This document shows, one piece after another, positions 34,506 through 46,400 of a stretch of DNA of 64,000 nt. The notes below the pieces were generated by a model. It was given only the letters and a program-made list of their open reading frames with translations. It was not told the DNA's origin and searched no databases. Source of the DNA: Talpa occidentalis (lineage: Eukaryota > Chordata > Mammalia > Eulipotyphla > Talpidae); assembly GCF_014898055.3 (NCBI RefSeq), contig NW_023601212.1, positions 32,972,329-33,036,328 on the forward strand, written 5' to 3'. The first letter of the stretch is position 1. Each line of letters begins with the position of its first letter. The position numbers were made by a program, and so were the translations under genes.

Positions 34506-35290
34506 ATGACCACCACAGAGAGAAAGAGGACAGGCACCTGCTGTATGTTCTCCAGCCCTTTCAGAAAACATGGAGTCATGGGCCTCCCCCGTGGCGCAGC
34601 GGTTGAGCACTGGGTTGCGAAGTTGCCCGCAGCCTCTGCAGCGCCAGTTTGATCCCCGGCCGCCGGGAGAGGGTCCCACATGGCGCGCAGACCTCTCCTG
34701 CTGCCCACTGCTCCCCTCAGCAATGTACTTCGTCACTCTCTGCTCTGGCTCTGGTGAATTCTCTTACCCTCCCACGCCTCTGACTGTACCCAGTGCTTAA
34801 ATAAATAAATCTTTAAAAAAAAAAAGAAAACATGGAGTCATTTCTTGATCACATACATGTGAATCTACAAGGAAGTTGATATTGTTGACATCAAGGAGTG
34901 GGCACTGGTTGAAAAGGGATGCCCCACCCATGTTACCATGGCAAAACTGGAAGAGTCTATAATGTTACCCAACATGCAGTTGGCATTGTTGTAAACAGAC
35001 AGGTAAAGGGCAACAATCTTGCTGAGAGTATTAATGCTCATATTGAGCATATGAAGTACTCTAAGAGCAGAGAGAGCTTCCTGAAACGTGTGAAGGAAAA
35101 TGATCAGGAAAAAAAGGAAGCCAAAGAGAAAAGTACTTGGGATCAGCTTAAGCGCCAGCCTGCCCTGCCCAGGGATACACACTTTATGAGAACCCATGGG
35201 AAAGAGCCTGAGCTGCTGGAACCTGTTCCCTGTGAAGTCATGGCATGATAGGTGTGGGAAAAATAAGACTTCTGGACTATAAAGAGAAAA
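34506..35290 (+). pseudogene. RPL21: RPL21 processed pseudogene, split by SINE
   Basis: Intronless copy of the mRNA for ribosomal protein eL21. It starts at ATGACCACCACAGAG and reads into MFSSPFRKHGV before the SINE at 34580-34825. After the insertion it continues with [20 protein letters not shown] and [18 protein letters not shown], ending [12 protein letters not shown] at 35248. The 3' UTR runs to about 35290. The start region has lost key residues and the SINE breaks the frame, so the remaining 109-residue frame (34919-35248) is a relic. Confidence 0.96.
34580..34825 (+). mobile_element. tRNA-derived SINE (younger) inside RPL21 pseudogene
   Basis: Sense copy with head GGGCCTCCCCCGTGGCGCAG. 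A perfect 16-bp duplication GAAAACATGGAGTCAT lies at 34564-34579 and 34826-34841. It is slightly shortened in the 3' half. Confidence 0.97.
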
Positions 35291-36239
35291 AGCTGGTTTA
35301 AGACCTCAGGCATGATGGGCATGGGCATGATGAGACCAAGGGCATGATGCCTCATCACCACATCCATTGCCAGTTAGCTGTGAATTTTTCTGCCTCCCTT
35401 TCCTCTTCCTTTTCCCTGCATTCAGACGCTAGAATAGCCAAAATCCATTGTTGGCAAGATGAGGAAGAAGGAGAAACACTATGTGGGGATAGAGGCCAGA
35501 AGCTGCCTTTCACTTCTTCCCCAACTACAGAGCAGGGTTTGGGGCAGAAGCCATAACTTTGAGTTGTGGGATTATAGATTTTTATTATTGAATTGTGTAT
35601 TGTATGACCTGAAGTGATAAAAAGGCCTTTTCACTACTTAAGAATGACCTGAAAAGTCTGAGCACTGACTGAGTTTTTATCTGGAGGCGAGGGAAAAATT
35701 GGTGCCTCTGAGTGAATTTAAAGGGACCCAGGAAAGCAAAAATAACTTCTCTCAGTCCTTGTATTCTTTATGTACATCACACTGTGAGGCAGCTTTTGCT
35801 ACTTCTTCTACCTATAAGCTGTGCCTACAAAGGTCACCTCATCTCATTTCACACAGTCATTCAGGTAACAAGCATTGGTTGGCTTGAGCTATCAGCGTCC
35901 TGTCATTGAAGTGTAATAGGTCCCCAGTCCTTTCAAACAAATTCAGGTCACACAATCCCAGATTCCTATCCTTGAATGTCAGTTGCCTATAATCCCTTTG
36001 GGCACAGGTAAACAACAGAAACCACTCCAGCTATTTTAAGCAGAAAATGATTTTCCACATGAATGCTGGGTTAACATGAGTGCTGAGAGGGCTGGAGGAG
36101 GAGGCTCCAGGCAGGATCTCTAGGACTAGCCCAGCTACAGGAGAGCGGCCATCTCTGTTCCACTCAGGATGAGTAGAGTGAGGAAGCACATATACCACCG
36201 CCTCCAGGAACACACCTTCTGAGCTTCAGAATCAGGACG
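35291..36239. other. intergenic, nothing recognised
   Basis: Follows the RPL21 pseudogene. It has repeated GGCATGATG-type words at 35308-35350 but no identifiable gene or transposon. Confidence 0.45.
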
Positions 36240-36517
36240 CTGCCACTGCAACTATTTGGCTCCAGAACCAAGTCATACTGGCTATTGCCACACCAGCAAA
36301 ACATGTCTACTCACTCTCCACTCACTCTCCTACTCACTCTCCACTGAACTCAAATCTGAATTCATATCTTACATGCATGCACCTGATGAACAAAACTTAA
36401 GTCTTAGCTCCAATCGATCCATCGCCTGCCCTCTCTCCCTTCCTTCCTTCCTTCCTTTTTTTTTCATCGTTTGAAGACAACGCAAAAATGTCTTCAAAAC
36501 TCTGATCAAAAAATTGA
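36240..36517 (+). repeat. left arm of long inverted repeat
   Basis: 278 bp that recurs in reverse complement at 39302-39581. By eye there are about six substitutions outside the CTTCC microsatellite, so identity is about 97 percent. It contains the tandem word CTCACTCTCCA and a (CTTCC)-type run before T8. I could not assign it to a transposon family. Confidence 0.95.
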
Positions 36518-36567
36518 TTTCCAACCACACTATTAAATAAATTTGAGAATAAAATAAAGACACTTTT

Positions 36568-36802
36568 TTTAAAAAAGATGATTTATTTATACAAGCACTG
36601 GGTACAGTCAGAAGCAGGGAGGGTGAGAGAATTCACCAGAGCCAGAGCGGGGAACAGAACAGGCAGACTGAAGAAATACACTGCTGAGGGGAGCAGCAGA
36701 CGCCACAGGAGAGGTCTGCATGCCATGCTGGCAGCCGGGGATCGAACCAGCGCTGCAGAGGCTTTGCCCAGCGCTCAACAGCTGTGCCACCAGGGGAGGC
36801 CC
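36568..36802 (-). mobile_element. tRNA-derived SINE (younger, internal deletions)
   Basis: Antisense copy with TTTATACAAGCACTGGGTAC at the tail side. Parts of the middle and head are deleted. Flanks AGACACTTTT and ATACACTTTT. Confidence 0.93.
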
Positions 36803-37329
36803 TAAAATACACTTTTAGGTACAAAAGTTGTCCCCCAAATTCCTCGCTATTCATTCCTTTTGGGGGAAACTGTTGGAGAATGTACCCACCAGAGTACCAA
36901 AAAGTATATTAAAAAAAAGAAAGAGGTACAGTGTGGCAGATACAGTAAACTGGCTCACTAAGTAACTATGCTAACATACATCCAGTGTGTGTCTCTCAGA
37001 GGCTGGAAATCTCAAAATGACATTGACCTGACTCTCTTGGAGCTTTTATTTGTGTCTATCTTTATAAAACTGTAATAACAATGTGGCTTTGTCTTTCACA
37101 ATGGGTGCTTTCATTATGAATACACTTACTTTTCAGTTGTAGGATTTTGTTTGTTTTTCTTTGAGAATTTTATTTTATCTTTTTTGTCCTTTTTTTTGGT
37201 CTTTTTCCAGAAAAGTCTAAAAGTGGGATGTAAGATCTTTTGGGTAAATCCTTTTTTCTTATTGCTTATTTACCATTTTCTACGCCATTGTATTTGGTGA
37301 CAGTGATTTCTTCAACTTTATCTTTACAT

Positions 37330-37597
37330 TGTTTTTTTAAAAAGATTGATTGATTGATTGAAAAACTAGGGTGTAAGCCAGAGGTGTGTGTGGGGTGTGT
37401 ATGTGAGAGAATTCATCAGATACAGAGTGGGGACCAGAACAGGTGGATTTATTAAAATACACTGCCAAAGAGCAGCAGTGGGCAAGACAGAAGAGGTCTG
37501 ATGTACATATGCGGGCTAGCTCCCTGGCTGGGGATCAAAGTCAGGCCGGGGCAGTAATAACGTTGAGACTAATCTCTAGGCCACCAGGGAGGCTCCT
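37330..37597 (-). mobile_element. tRNA-derived SINE (older subfamily)
   Basis: Antisense copy. The tail has turned into GATTGATTGATTGA and the body is diverged. Head text CCACCAGGGAGGCTCC. Confidence 0.88.
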
Positions 37598-38010
37598 TTC
37601 AGTTGCTCTGTTGAATTAACTTTTTATGTTATCATAGTTGAATTCTAGGAAGTTTTTGTTGTTGCTCTGATTTTTTTCTTTTACACTGTTCTTGTTTCAC
37701 GGATACATTATTAGATTATCTTTCTGATGATATTAACTTTACTTTTAAAGTTTTATTTTGCTTCTTGCTTAGTCTATGTTTCCTCTGAGTCACTTTATTC
37801 TCTTTGGTGGTCTGGTTTGGCTTTTGACTTTCCACACTGAAATTTCAGCTTCCTCATTTCTGCTTATTGTTACCACTTGTTCACTTTTATCTTCCAAAAT
37901 TTACATGACACCTTGTCTGCTATTGTTTTCTTTTTTGTGAATCTGTTTATTATATCACTTGCTGAGATTTCGAAGTGGAACAAGGATAAACATATGTGTT
38001 CAATACACTA

Positions 38011-38287
38011 TTTTTTTTAAAGATTTATTTATTGATTGATACAAGCACTGGGTACAGTCAGAAGTGTCGGAGGGTGAGAGAATTCACCAGAGCCAGAGCA
38101 GGGAGCAGAACAGGCAGAAGGACCAAAGTACACTGCTGAGAGGAGCACCGGGCGGCAGGAGAGGTCTGCGCGCCATGTGGGACCCTCCTCTGGTGGCCGG
38201 GCAGCAGCCGGGGATCGAACCAGCGCTGCAGAGGCTGTGGGCAGCCTCGCAACCCAGTGCTCAACTGCTGCGCCACCGGGGAGGCCC
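38011..38287 (-). mobile_element. tRNA-derived SINE (younger subfamily)
   Basis: Antisense copy with TGATACAAGCACTGGGTACA and head GCGCCACCGGGGAGGCCC. Flanks CAATACACTA and GATACACTA. Confidence 0.96.
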
Positions 38288-38544
38288 GATACACTATGTT
38301 TTAAAATGATCTTTTTTTGCTGTGTGAGGGTCAAGTAAGGTGCTTTGCCTAAGGACCAAACACTAGCCATGGAAAAGCCAAGCTATCACTTAATTCTTCT
38401 GATTCAAGCCTTAGCTATTACCAATTTCAGCTTTCCCATTCCTTGCCTCCTATCACTAGCACTTATAACCATCTGATAATCTTTCTATGTTTTTATTAAC
38501 TTAATTATTCACGTCCCAACTCCATTTCCCATACTGTATATATG

Positions 38545-38625
38545 CAACATAAGAACAGTACTTAGCATATAGTAAGCACTCAGTATTTAATTATTGGATA
38601 AATTAATGAAAAGGTTCATAATTAT
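38545..38625 (+). mobile_element. MIR 3' end
   Basis: ACAGTACTTAGCATATAGTA followed by AAGCACTCAGTATTTAAT matches the conserved 3' part of MIR. Confidence 0.6.
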
Positions 38626-39301
38626 TCTCCTCTTTTGGAGTTATATAGTTTCTGATTTTGAAGAAAGGAGACATTTCTTTCTCTGTCTGTATGAGTAAGT
38701 GAAAACTATGTATTTTAGAACTTCCCCCAAAGGCTAGGAAAATCATACTTTATTAAGTTGGTGTTTTCCCCTAAATCTTCAGAATATGCTGACTACAATG
38801 CTTAACAATGCTTTTATTTTGTTAATACTAGACAAAAAATTCAGACTTCAGTGCTTTTGACTAAAAAGCACAGGAAGATAGTATAGCAAGTAATCATATT
38901 TTACTTCTAGTCCAACTTCTAATTGACCTGCTATTTCTTGGTAAGCTAATAAACCAAAAAGAGAGTCTTTTCAGATTACTAATGATCTCTTTTTTATGTC
39001 ATAAATTATTGTTAAAGTTTTATTCTGAGAAATACCAGACTACGATAGGGTTCTGAAATGGTTTCCCAAAAGGTGATATAGACTAAGAATCTGTCCCATT
39101 GGATTATTTTTAGCCTCCAACTATTTGAGAATGCATCAAGTTTCCTAAAACAATGAAGGAGGTGATATGTTTTCCTTCTGCTATTGCAACCTGGACACAC
39201 ATGGAGGCAGTACTGTTTAATGGACAGAGTAGAAGGTTGGGAGCCAGACTGGGATTCACACCAAGGGATCTGTTGTTTACTGTTGTGATGATGCTCAGTG
39301 C

Positions 39302-39581
39302 TCAATTTTTTGATCAGAGTTTTGAAGACATTTTTGCGTTGTCTTCAAACGATGAAAAAAAAGGAAGGAAGGAAGAAAGGAGGGAGGGCGGGCAGGCGAT
39401 GGATCGATTGGAGCTAAGACTTAAGTTTTGTTCATCAGGTGCATGCATGTAAGATATAGATTCAGATTTGAGTTCAGTGGAAAGTGAGTAGGAGAGTGAG
39501 TGGAGAGTGAGTAGACATGTTTTGCTGGTGTGGCGATAGCCAGAATGACTTGGTTCTGGAGCCAAATAGTTGCAGTGGCAG
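39302..39581 (-). repeat. right arm of long inverted repeat
   Basis: Reverse complement of 36240-36517. The outer boundary is GTGGCAG/TTATTAAG and the inner boundary is CAGTG/CTCAATTTTTT. No A-tail or target duplication flanks either arm. Confidence 0.95.
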
Positions 39582-40029
39582 TTATTAAGTTATTAAGTGC
39601 ATACCCTTGCATATGTATATTATTGTATATTAAGTGCACACCCTTCCATATATAAAAAATGCTTTTTTTAATTAATAAAAGAATACTGTACATTTGGAAA
39701 GACTAAATAAGTTGGATATTAGTAGATATCGAGAAATCACTTCCAAGTGACAGACACATATCTTTTCACTATCTTGCTATATACATCTCCATGTGGATGT
39801 TTTAGAGGTGTTCCAAATACAAAAAGCCCAATGTAAAATTCTTAATTTTCCATTTCAGACTTACTCCTCTTTTTAGATTCTTTGAGAGGAATAAACCATC
39901 ATAAACCAAGGCATGCAGTTGCCTTAGGCAGAAGCGAGCCTAACTGCCTCCATACAGCTAATTAGTACTACTCACTAGTATCTTAACACCCCCCACCCCT
40001 CGCCCCCCACTCCCTGCATCCTTAGTTCA

Positions 40030-40440
40030 GGTTCTCATTATCTTTTGCTTGGTGACTATCACAATGTCTCCTAATTAACGTTTCTGTCCCCTCCACTCCC
40101 AGCCATCACATACATTCAGGACAGAATGATCGTGACATTCCAGTGCTTCTGCCATTTCAACTCTTCAGGAGGTATCAAGCTCTTTACGAGACAGATCCCT
40201 GCTGACCTCTCTGACTTCTTTTGCTACATGTCCATGTGCCCTCTATATCAGCCACACCTTGTGTTTGCAGTTCCTCTTCTTTTCCCATGTAAACATCTTG
40301 TCTGACTACCAAACTCCTACTTTCTAAGAAGCTGCCTTTGTCACTTTCTCAGTAAAGTCATTCTTGATCCCTTTTTAACCTCTTGGTGTTGTCTTCTTTC
40401 TACTTTCATGGCACTTTTTGTTCAACTTTTTCTAGATGTT
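40030..40440 (+). mobile_element. L2 fragment
   Basis: Pyrimidine-rich L2-style text including GTAAAGTCATTCTTGATCCC and CTTTCATGGCACTTTTTGTT. Diverged. Confidence 0.5.
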
Positions 40441-40449
40441 GCATACATC

Positions 40450-40600
40450 TATTGCTAAGAGTCCAGAATCTAGAGTCAGTAAATCTGGATTTGGATTAAT
40501 CACTTGTTGTGTAACTTCAGGCAATTAATATAACCTCTCTAGGTCTCAGTTTCTTGTTCTATAAAATGGGAATAAAAATAGATGCCTACTAAGTACTTAA
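40450..40600 (+). mobile_element. MIR (sense)
   Basis: Landmarks in order: GAGTCCAGAATCTAGAGTCA, TGTGTAACTTCAGGCAATTA, CTCAGTTTCTTGTTCTATAA, AAATGGGAATAAAAATAG. This is a well-preserved sense MIR. Confidence 0.75.
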
Positions 40601-41157
40601 AAACAATAACTATTGTTATTACATCAGTATTTTACTTTATTAGTGATTTATGTCTGGTTCCCTCTGCTGCCCATGAGCATCTGAAGTTAGAACTTCCTTA
40701 ATTATTCAACAACACTAACTAAGCATTTTTATGTGCATATATATAGCCACACAGATAATCCTCCCAATGTTTTCTCTGGGGCTCAATTTGCCTGACTCAC
40801 AAATCCATATTATTTTACCAGTTGGCCTCTTGGTTTTAAGATCAAACTTAAAATTCTCCCAGTAATTCAGTGGCTCCCCAAAACATATCAACAATAGTCT
40901 ATGCTTATACAAGGTCATTATGTCCTTTATTTCTTTACTTTATTACTAAACATAAGGCAGAAATAGGATCAATTCAGTTAGAATTAGAGACCTACATCTG
41001 AGTAGGTTTGAGGCTTTTTTAAAATAAAGTGTTAGTGAATAATTAGGGCTTAACCATAAATTTCAATATATTTGGATTTGTCCAGGCGACAAAATGATTC
41101 TAAAATGATGACATACATTATTAATTCAATTAACTTGGTCTATTAAAAACACCTCCA

Positions 41158-41424
41158 GGGCCTCCCTGGTGGCGCAAGGGGTGAAGACACAGCTTATGAA
41201 GCTAACCACAGCCTCTGCAGCACAAGTTCAATCCCCGGCCAGGGAGAAACCCACATGGTGCAGTAGACCTCTCCTGACTCGCCTGCTGCTCCCCTCACCA
41301 GTGTACTTCAGTCAATCTGCCTGTTCTGTTCCCTACTCTGTCTCTGGTGAATCCTCTCACCCCCGGCATCTCTGGCCTGTACCCCAGCTCTTGTATGCAT
41401 AAATAAATAAATCTTTAAAAAAAT
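41158..41424 (+). mobile_element. tRNA-derived SINE
   Basis: Sense copy with head GGGCCTCCCTGGTGGCGCAA and tail ATGCATAAATAAATAAATC. Duplication AAAAACACCTCCA at 41145-41157 and 41425-41437. The right copy overlaps the target duplication of the neighbouring L1. Confidence 0.97.
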
Positions 41425-41442
41425 AAAAACACCTCCAATTTG

Positions 41443-44400
41443 TTTTTTTTTTTTTTTTATAAATTTTATTGTTATATTCCCCATACAATTGCAGCCCCCC
41501 CATTCTGACCCCAATCCCTCCCCTCCCGCCCCCGCCCCCTAAAATTGTCTCTGGTTCATAGTTTTTTGTTGATTTTGATTTTCACTTTCTTATAGTTATT
41601 CATTTTCCTGGTCCCTTATTTAAGTTTTCTAGATTCCTGCTATGAGTGAGACCATCCGGTATTTTTCTTTTTCTTTTTGGCTTATTTCGCTGAGCATGAT
41701 CCCTTCCAGCGCCATCCATGTTGCTGCAAATTGCATGTGTTTATCTTTTTTGAATGCTGAGTAATATTCCATGGTGTCTATGTACCACATCTTCTTGATC
41801 CAGTCATCTATTTTTGGGCATTTGGGTTGTTTCCAAAGCTTAGCTATTGTAAACAGTGCTGCTATAAACATAGGGGTGCAGGTGTTCTTTGGAATTGATG
41901 TTTCTGTGTCCTTTGGGTAAATACCTAGGAGTGGAATTGCTGGATCATATGGAAGCTCTATCTTCAGTAGGTCCAGAAATCTCCACACAGCTCTCCACAG
42001 TGGTTGGACCAGTTTGCACTCCCACCAACAGTGCAGAAGAGTTCCTTTTTCTCCACACCCTCGCCAGCATTTGTTGTTGCTAGTTTTTTTAATATGTGCC
42101 ATTCTCACTGGTGTAAGATGGTATCTCATGGTAGTTTTGATTTGCATTTCCCTGATGGCAAGTGATGTTGAACCTTTTTTCATATGCCTGTTGGCCATTT
42201 GCATTTCCTCTTCAGAGAAGTTTCTTTTTAGCTCTTGTGCCCATTTTTTGACTGGATTATTTTCTTTGTTGTTGCTGAGTCTCATCAGCTCTTTGCAGAT
42301 TTTTGTGATCAGTCCTTTATCATTAGTGTTGGGTGCAAAAATGTTCTCCCAGTTGGTGGGGTTTCTCTTTGTTTTTGTTATTGTCTCTTTTGCTGTGCAG
42401 AAGCTCTTAATTTGATGTAGTCCCAGCTGTTTATCTTTGCCTTCACTATCACTGCTTTGGGTGATGTGTCTGTAAAGATGTCTTTGATGTGCAGATCACG
42501 TAGTGTTTCGCCTATATTTCCTTCTATATATTTTATGGTTTCAGGTCTTATGTCTAGTTCTTTAATCCATTTTGAGTTGATTTTTGTGTATGGTGTGAGG
42601 TAGTGGTCAAGCTTCATTCTTTTGCATGTAGCGACCCAGTTTTCCCAGCACCATTTATTGAACAAACTTTCTTTGCTCCAATGCATAGTCTTTGCTCCTT
42701 TGTCAAAGATTAGTTGACCATAAATCTGTGGATTTATTTCTGGATTTTCTATTCTATTCCATTGGTCTGTATGTCTGTTCTTGTTCCAATACCATGCAGT
42801 TTTGATGATTATGGCTTTGTAGTATAGTTTGAAGTCTGGGAGTGTAATGCCTCCATTCCCTTCTCTTTTTTTCAGGAGAGCTTTGGCTATTCGGGGTTTT
42901 TTGTGATTCCATATGAATTTCATCAATAATTGTTCTATTTCTTTGAAGAATGACATTGAAATTTTGATTGGAATAGCATTGAATCTGTATATTGCTTTTG
43001 GAAGGATGGCCATTTTAATAATGTTTATTCTTCCAATCCACGAGCAGGGGATGTCTCTCCATTTCTTTGTGTCTTCTTCTATTTCTTTTAACAGTGTTTT
43101 ATAGTTTTCTTTGTATAGGTCCTTTATCTCTTTTGTTAGATTTATTCCCAAATATTTGATTTTTTTTGTTTCAATAACAAAAGGGATGGTTTTTTTTATT
43201 TCTTCTTCTTCAGATTTATTGTTTGTGTATAGGAAGGCTACTGACTTTTCCATGTTGATTTTGTATCCTGCCACTTTACTGAACTGATTGATGAGTTGAA
43301 TTAGCTTTTCTGTGGAGTTTTTGGGGTTCTCTATGTATAATATCATATCGTCTGCAAATAGTGATAGTTTGACTTCTTCTTTTCCTATTTGGATTCCTTG
43401 GATGTCTTTCTCTTGTCTTATTGCCCTGGCTAGGACTTCCAGTATTATATTGAAAAGCAGTGGTGAGAGTGGACATCCTTGTCTTGTTCCAGATCTTAAT
43501 GGAATTGCTTTCAGCTTTTCACCATTGAGAATGATGCTGGCTGTTGGCTTGTCATAGATGGCCTTTATGATGTTGAGGTATGTTCCTTGTATCCCAAGAA
43601 TTTCAAGGGATTTTATCATGAATGGGTGTTGCACTTTGTCGAAAGCTTTCTCAGCATCTATTGATATTATCATATGGTTTTTATATTTCTTTTTGTTGAT
43701 GTGTTGGATAACGTTGATTGATTTTCGGATGTTAAACCATCCTTGTGCCCCTGGAATGAATCCTACTTGGTCGTGGTGAATTATCTTATGGATACATTGT
43801 TGGATTCTGATGGCTAAAATTTTATTGAGGATTTTTGCATCAGTGTTCATTAGGGAGATTGGCCTGTAGTTTTCCTTTTTAGTGTTGTCCTTGTTCGGTT
43901 TTGGTATTAGTGTAATGTTGGCTTCATAGAACGTGTTTGGTATTGTCCCTTCCTTCTCAATTTTTTGGAAGAGTTTGTGAAGGATAGGCACTAATTCGTC
44001 TCTGAATGTTTGGTAGAATTCATTTGTAAATCCATCAGGTCCTGGGCTTTTGTTTTTGGGGAGGTTTTTGATTACCATTTCAATTTCGCTAATTGTAATT
44101 GGTCTGTTTAGGTGTTCTATTTCTTCTTTATCTAGCTTTGGGTGATTGTAGAGTTGTAGGAATTTGTCCATCTCCTCTAGATTATTAAACTTATTTCCAT
44201 ATAACTGTTCATAGTAGTTACTGATTATTCTTTTGATTTCTGCTGTGTCCGTTGTGATTTCTCCTCTTTCATTGATGATCCTGTTTATTTGTGCTTTCTC
44301 CCTTTTTTCCTTTGTGAGCCTGGCTAGGGGTTTGTCTATTTTATTGATTTTTTCAAAGAACCAGCTCTTGGTTTCATTGATCTTTTGGATTGTTTTTTTA

Positions 44401-45010
44401 GTTTCAATTTCATTTATTTCTGCTTTGGTTTTTATTATTTCTTTTCTTCTACTGGTTTTGGGGTTTTTTTGTTGTTCTTTTTCTAGATCTTTGAGCTTCG
44501 AGATTAGGTTGTTTCTTTGAGTTCTTTCTTGTTTCTTGATGTGAGCTTCTATTGCTATATATTTTCCTCTTATTACTGCTTTTGCTGCATCCCATACATT
44601 TAGGATATTGGTGTCCTCCTTGTCGTTCAATTCAAAAAATTTTTTAATTTCTTCTTTGATCTCCTCATTAGTCCAGTGGTCTTCCAGTAGTGTGGTTTTT
44701 AATCTCCATGAGGTAGGAAAGTTCCTTGCCTTCTTTTTATGGTTTAGTTCTAGTTTGATGCCTTCATGGTCAGAAAAGATGGTTGGTATGATTTCAATCT
44801 TGGTGTATCTGTTGATGTTTGTCTTGTGCCCCAGTATGTGATCGATCCTGGAGAATGATCCGTGTGCGCTTGAGAAAAATGTGTACTCCGTTTTTTTGGG
44901 GTTTAGTGTTCTATAGATGTCTGTTAAGCCCAATTGCTCTAGGTCCTTATTTAGAGCTTTGGTTTCTTTACTTATTTTTTGTCTTGTTGATCTATCCATT
45001 GTTGATAGTG
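41443..45010 (-). mobile_element. 5'-truncated L1 with long ORF2 remnant
   Basis: 3568-bp L1 in antisense orientation with a T-run at the left (its poly-A tail). Target duplication AACACCTCCAATTTG at 41428-41442 and 45011-45025. It starts inside the endonuclease part of ORF2 (readable from [12 protein letters not shown], with [10 protein letters not shown]) and runs open through the reverse-transcriptase domain. The RT core [10 protein letters not shown] lies at about 43330-43362. A single-base loss near 42415 shifts the frame; the C-terminal cysteine-rich part continues in another frame down to 41629. It lacks ORF1, the 5' UTR and most of the endonuclease, so it cannot move itself. Confidence 0.97.
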
Positions 45011-45025
45011 AACACCTCCAATTTG

Positions 45026-45806
45026 AGTTGGACACCTAATGATTGATTTAGTTCCCATTATATAGATAGATGTCATTGTTATGGACAGTTTCACCTTAAT
45101 TTTCCTAGAAATTCTGTATTTACTATCAACTCATTATTTGTATACAGATACTTTTATTAGCTTCACCACACTTACAGCAGCAATGTACATTTAATTGGAA
45201 AGCATCACAATGTTTATGTCTCTCAGTATGTTACGATTTCTATTGGCAGAATTCCTGAAAAGGGGTTAGGTATCATTCTTTCATTGTTATTATCCTTCAG
45301 TAAATATTCAGCATCGTATATCTTCTTGAATACTATTGAGAGATGAATTTTGAAAGATATACTTCAAAAGTAGTCATTACCAGCATTCATGTTATCCGTT
45401 CCCATTTCCTGTGTTGACCCCCATTAAATGTTTTGGTCTCCACAAATGGCCTCCCTTTCATTTTTCCATCCTCTGAGGGCATTTGCAGCTTAATTTTGGT
45501 TTTCTTTATGTACATTCTCAACCTCGGTTTAGTTTAGTTTCACTATTTCAGTTTCCACTTCTATGCAAAAGAAATTCACTCTCCAGAGTTATCTTTGTAG
45601 TGTACCTCTGACTGGCCCAGACATGACACCCTTGAAAGCTCAGCTTCTCCTTAAAGCGCCATCTCAAACTCAATCACTTTTCACAGTCGCCTCCTGATTT
45701 CTCTTTCCCTGCCAATAGTACCATTATTCTCAGTCACTCTCAAAGTCATCAGGTTTTCTTTCATCTCCTTCTCTTCCTAGTCAAGCAACTGAGTTCTATA
45801 GATTCT
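45026..45806. other. intergenic, nothing firm recognised
   Basis: Pyrimidine-rich text near 45640-45790 might be an old L2 piece. No gene was recognised. Confidence 0.4.
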
Positions 45807-46400
45807 ATGACAATACTCTTATTTTCATTCCTTCCTGTGTGCTCCTGTCACCAAGAATCAAGTTGTCCTGCAACTTGTGCACATGTTGGAAAATGTTCTG
45901 GGAACACTCCAACCTTCTGGTCTAGTGGGCAAGAGATCAAAGACTTGAAGTTGGTGATGCTGCTTCGTAAAAATTTACTGCTTGCAGAAAACCAGTATTT
46001 TCAATCCCTGCTCATGACCAGTGAACCAGAGGAGCGTGATAAAGAATTAAATAATGAACACCTACCCAGCCTTCAGATCTCCACCAAGCCTTTAGCAACC
46101 AAAGAAGTGATTAACCCCTCCCCACATCCGAGCATTTGCTTCCCTCTGGGAGTAAGCAGCATCATGAAATCTTTAGGTCAAAATAATTTAGGACCAGAAG
46201 CCCCATGAATATTTACAATTTTTGATGTCACTGCTCGCATCTGTGTAAATGAAACTCAACCTAGTGATTGTTGGAACAGATCTCACAGTAAAATCTGTTC
46301 AAGTGCTTCCAGGGTTGGAGTGAGGAATCTCCTCTCTCTGAAGATCTAATAAACTCTTTGTCTATCGTTGAGACTTTGATTCCAGTTAACACTCTAAATG
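45807..46400 (+). other. unidentified segment with 133-codon frame and AATAAA
   Basis: An open frame at 45807-46208 has no family I recognise. It is followed by a segment ending TCTAATAAACTCTTTGTC near 46350, like a polyadenylated transcript or LTR end. It could be a retrocopy of an unrecognised gene, an old LTR element or chance. Nothing shows translation. Confidence 0.3.

Larger units (their letters stand above)
36803..39301. other. spacer between inverted repeat arms
   Basis: AT-rich sequence with two SINEs (37330-37597 and 38011-38287) and a MIR 3' end near 38545-38625. T-rich text at 37140-37330 and 37620-37960 may be an old LINE remnant. No gene was recognised. Confidence 0.5.
39582..41144. 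other. intergenic with L2 and MIR remnants
   Basis: Next to the inverted repeat, a short tandem unit ATTAAGTGCAYACCCTT occurs at 39594 and 39632. L2-like text lies at 40030-40440 and a MIR at 40450-40600. No gene was recognised. Confidence 0.5.

Noticed and set aside
34919..35248. RPL21 frame as a functional gene
   Set aside because: It lacks the N-terminus, is split by a SINE and has no introns; it is a processed pseudogene.
42014..44841. Several plus-strand frames of 60-130 codons within the L1
   Set aside because: They are antisense shadows of ORF2; their hydrophobic look comes from reading A-rich L1 DNA backwards.
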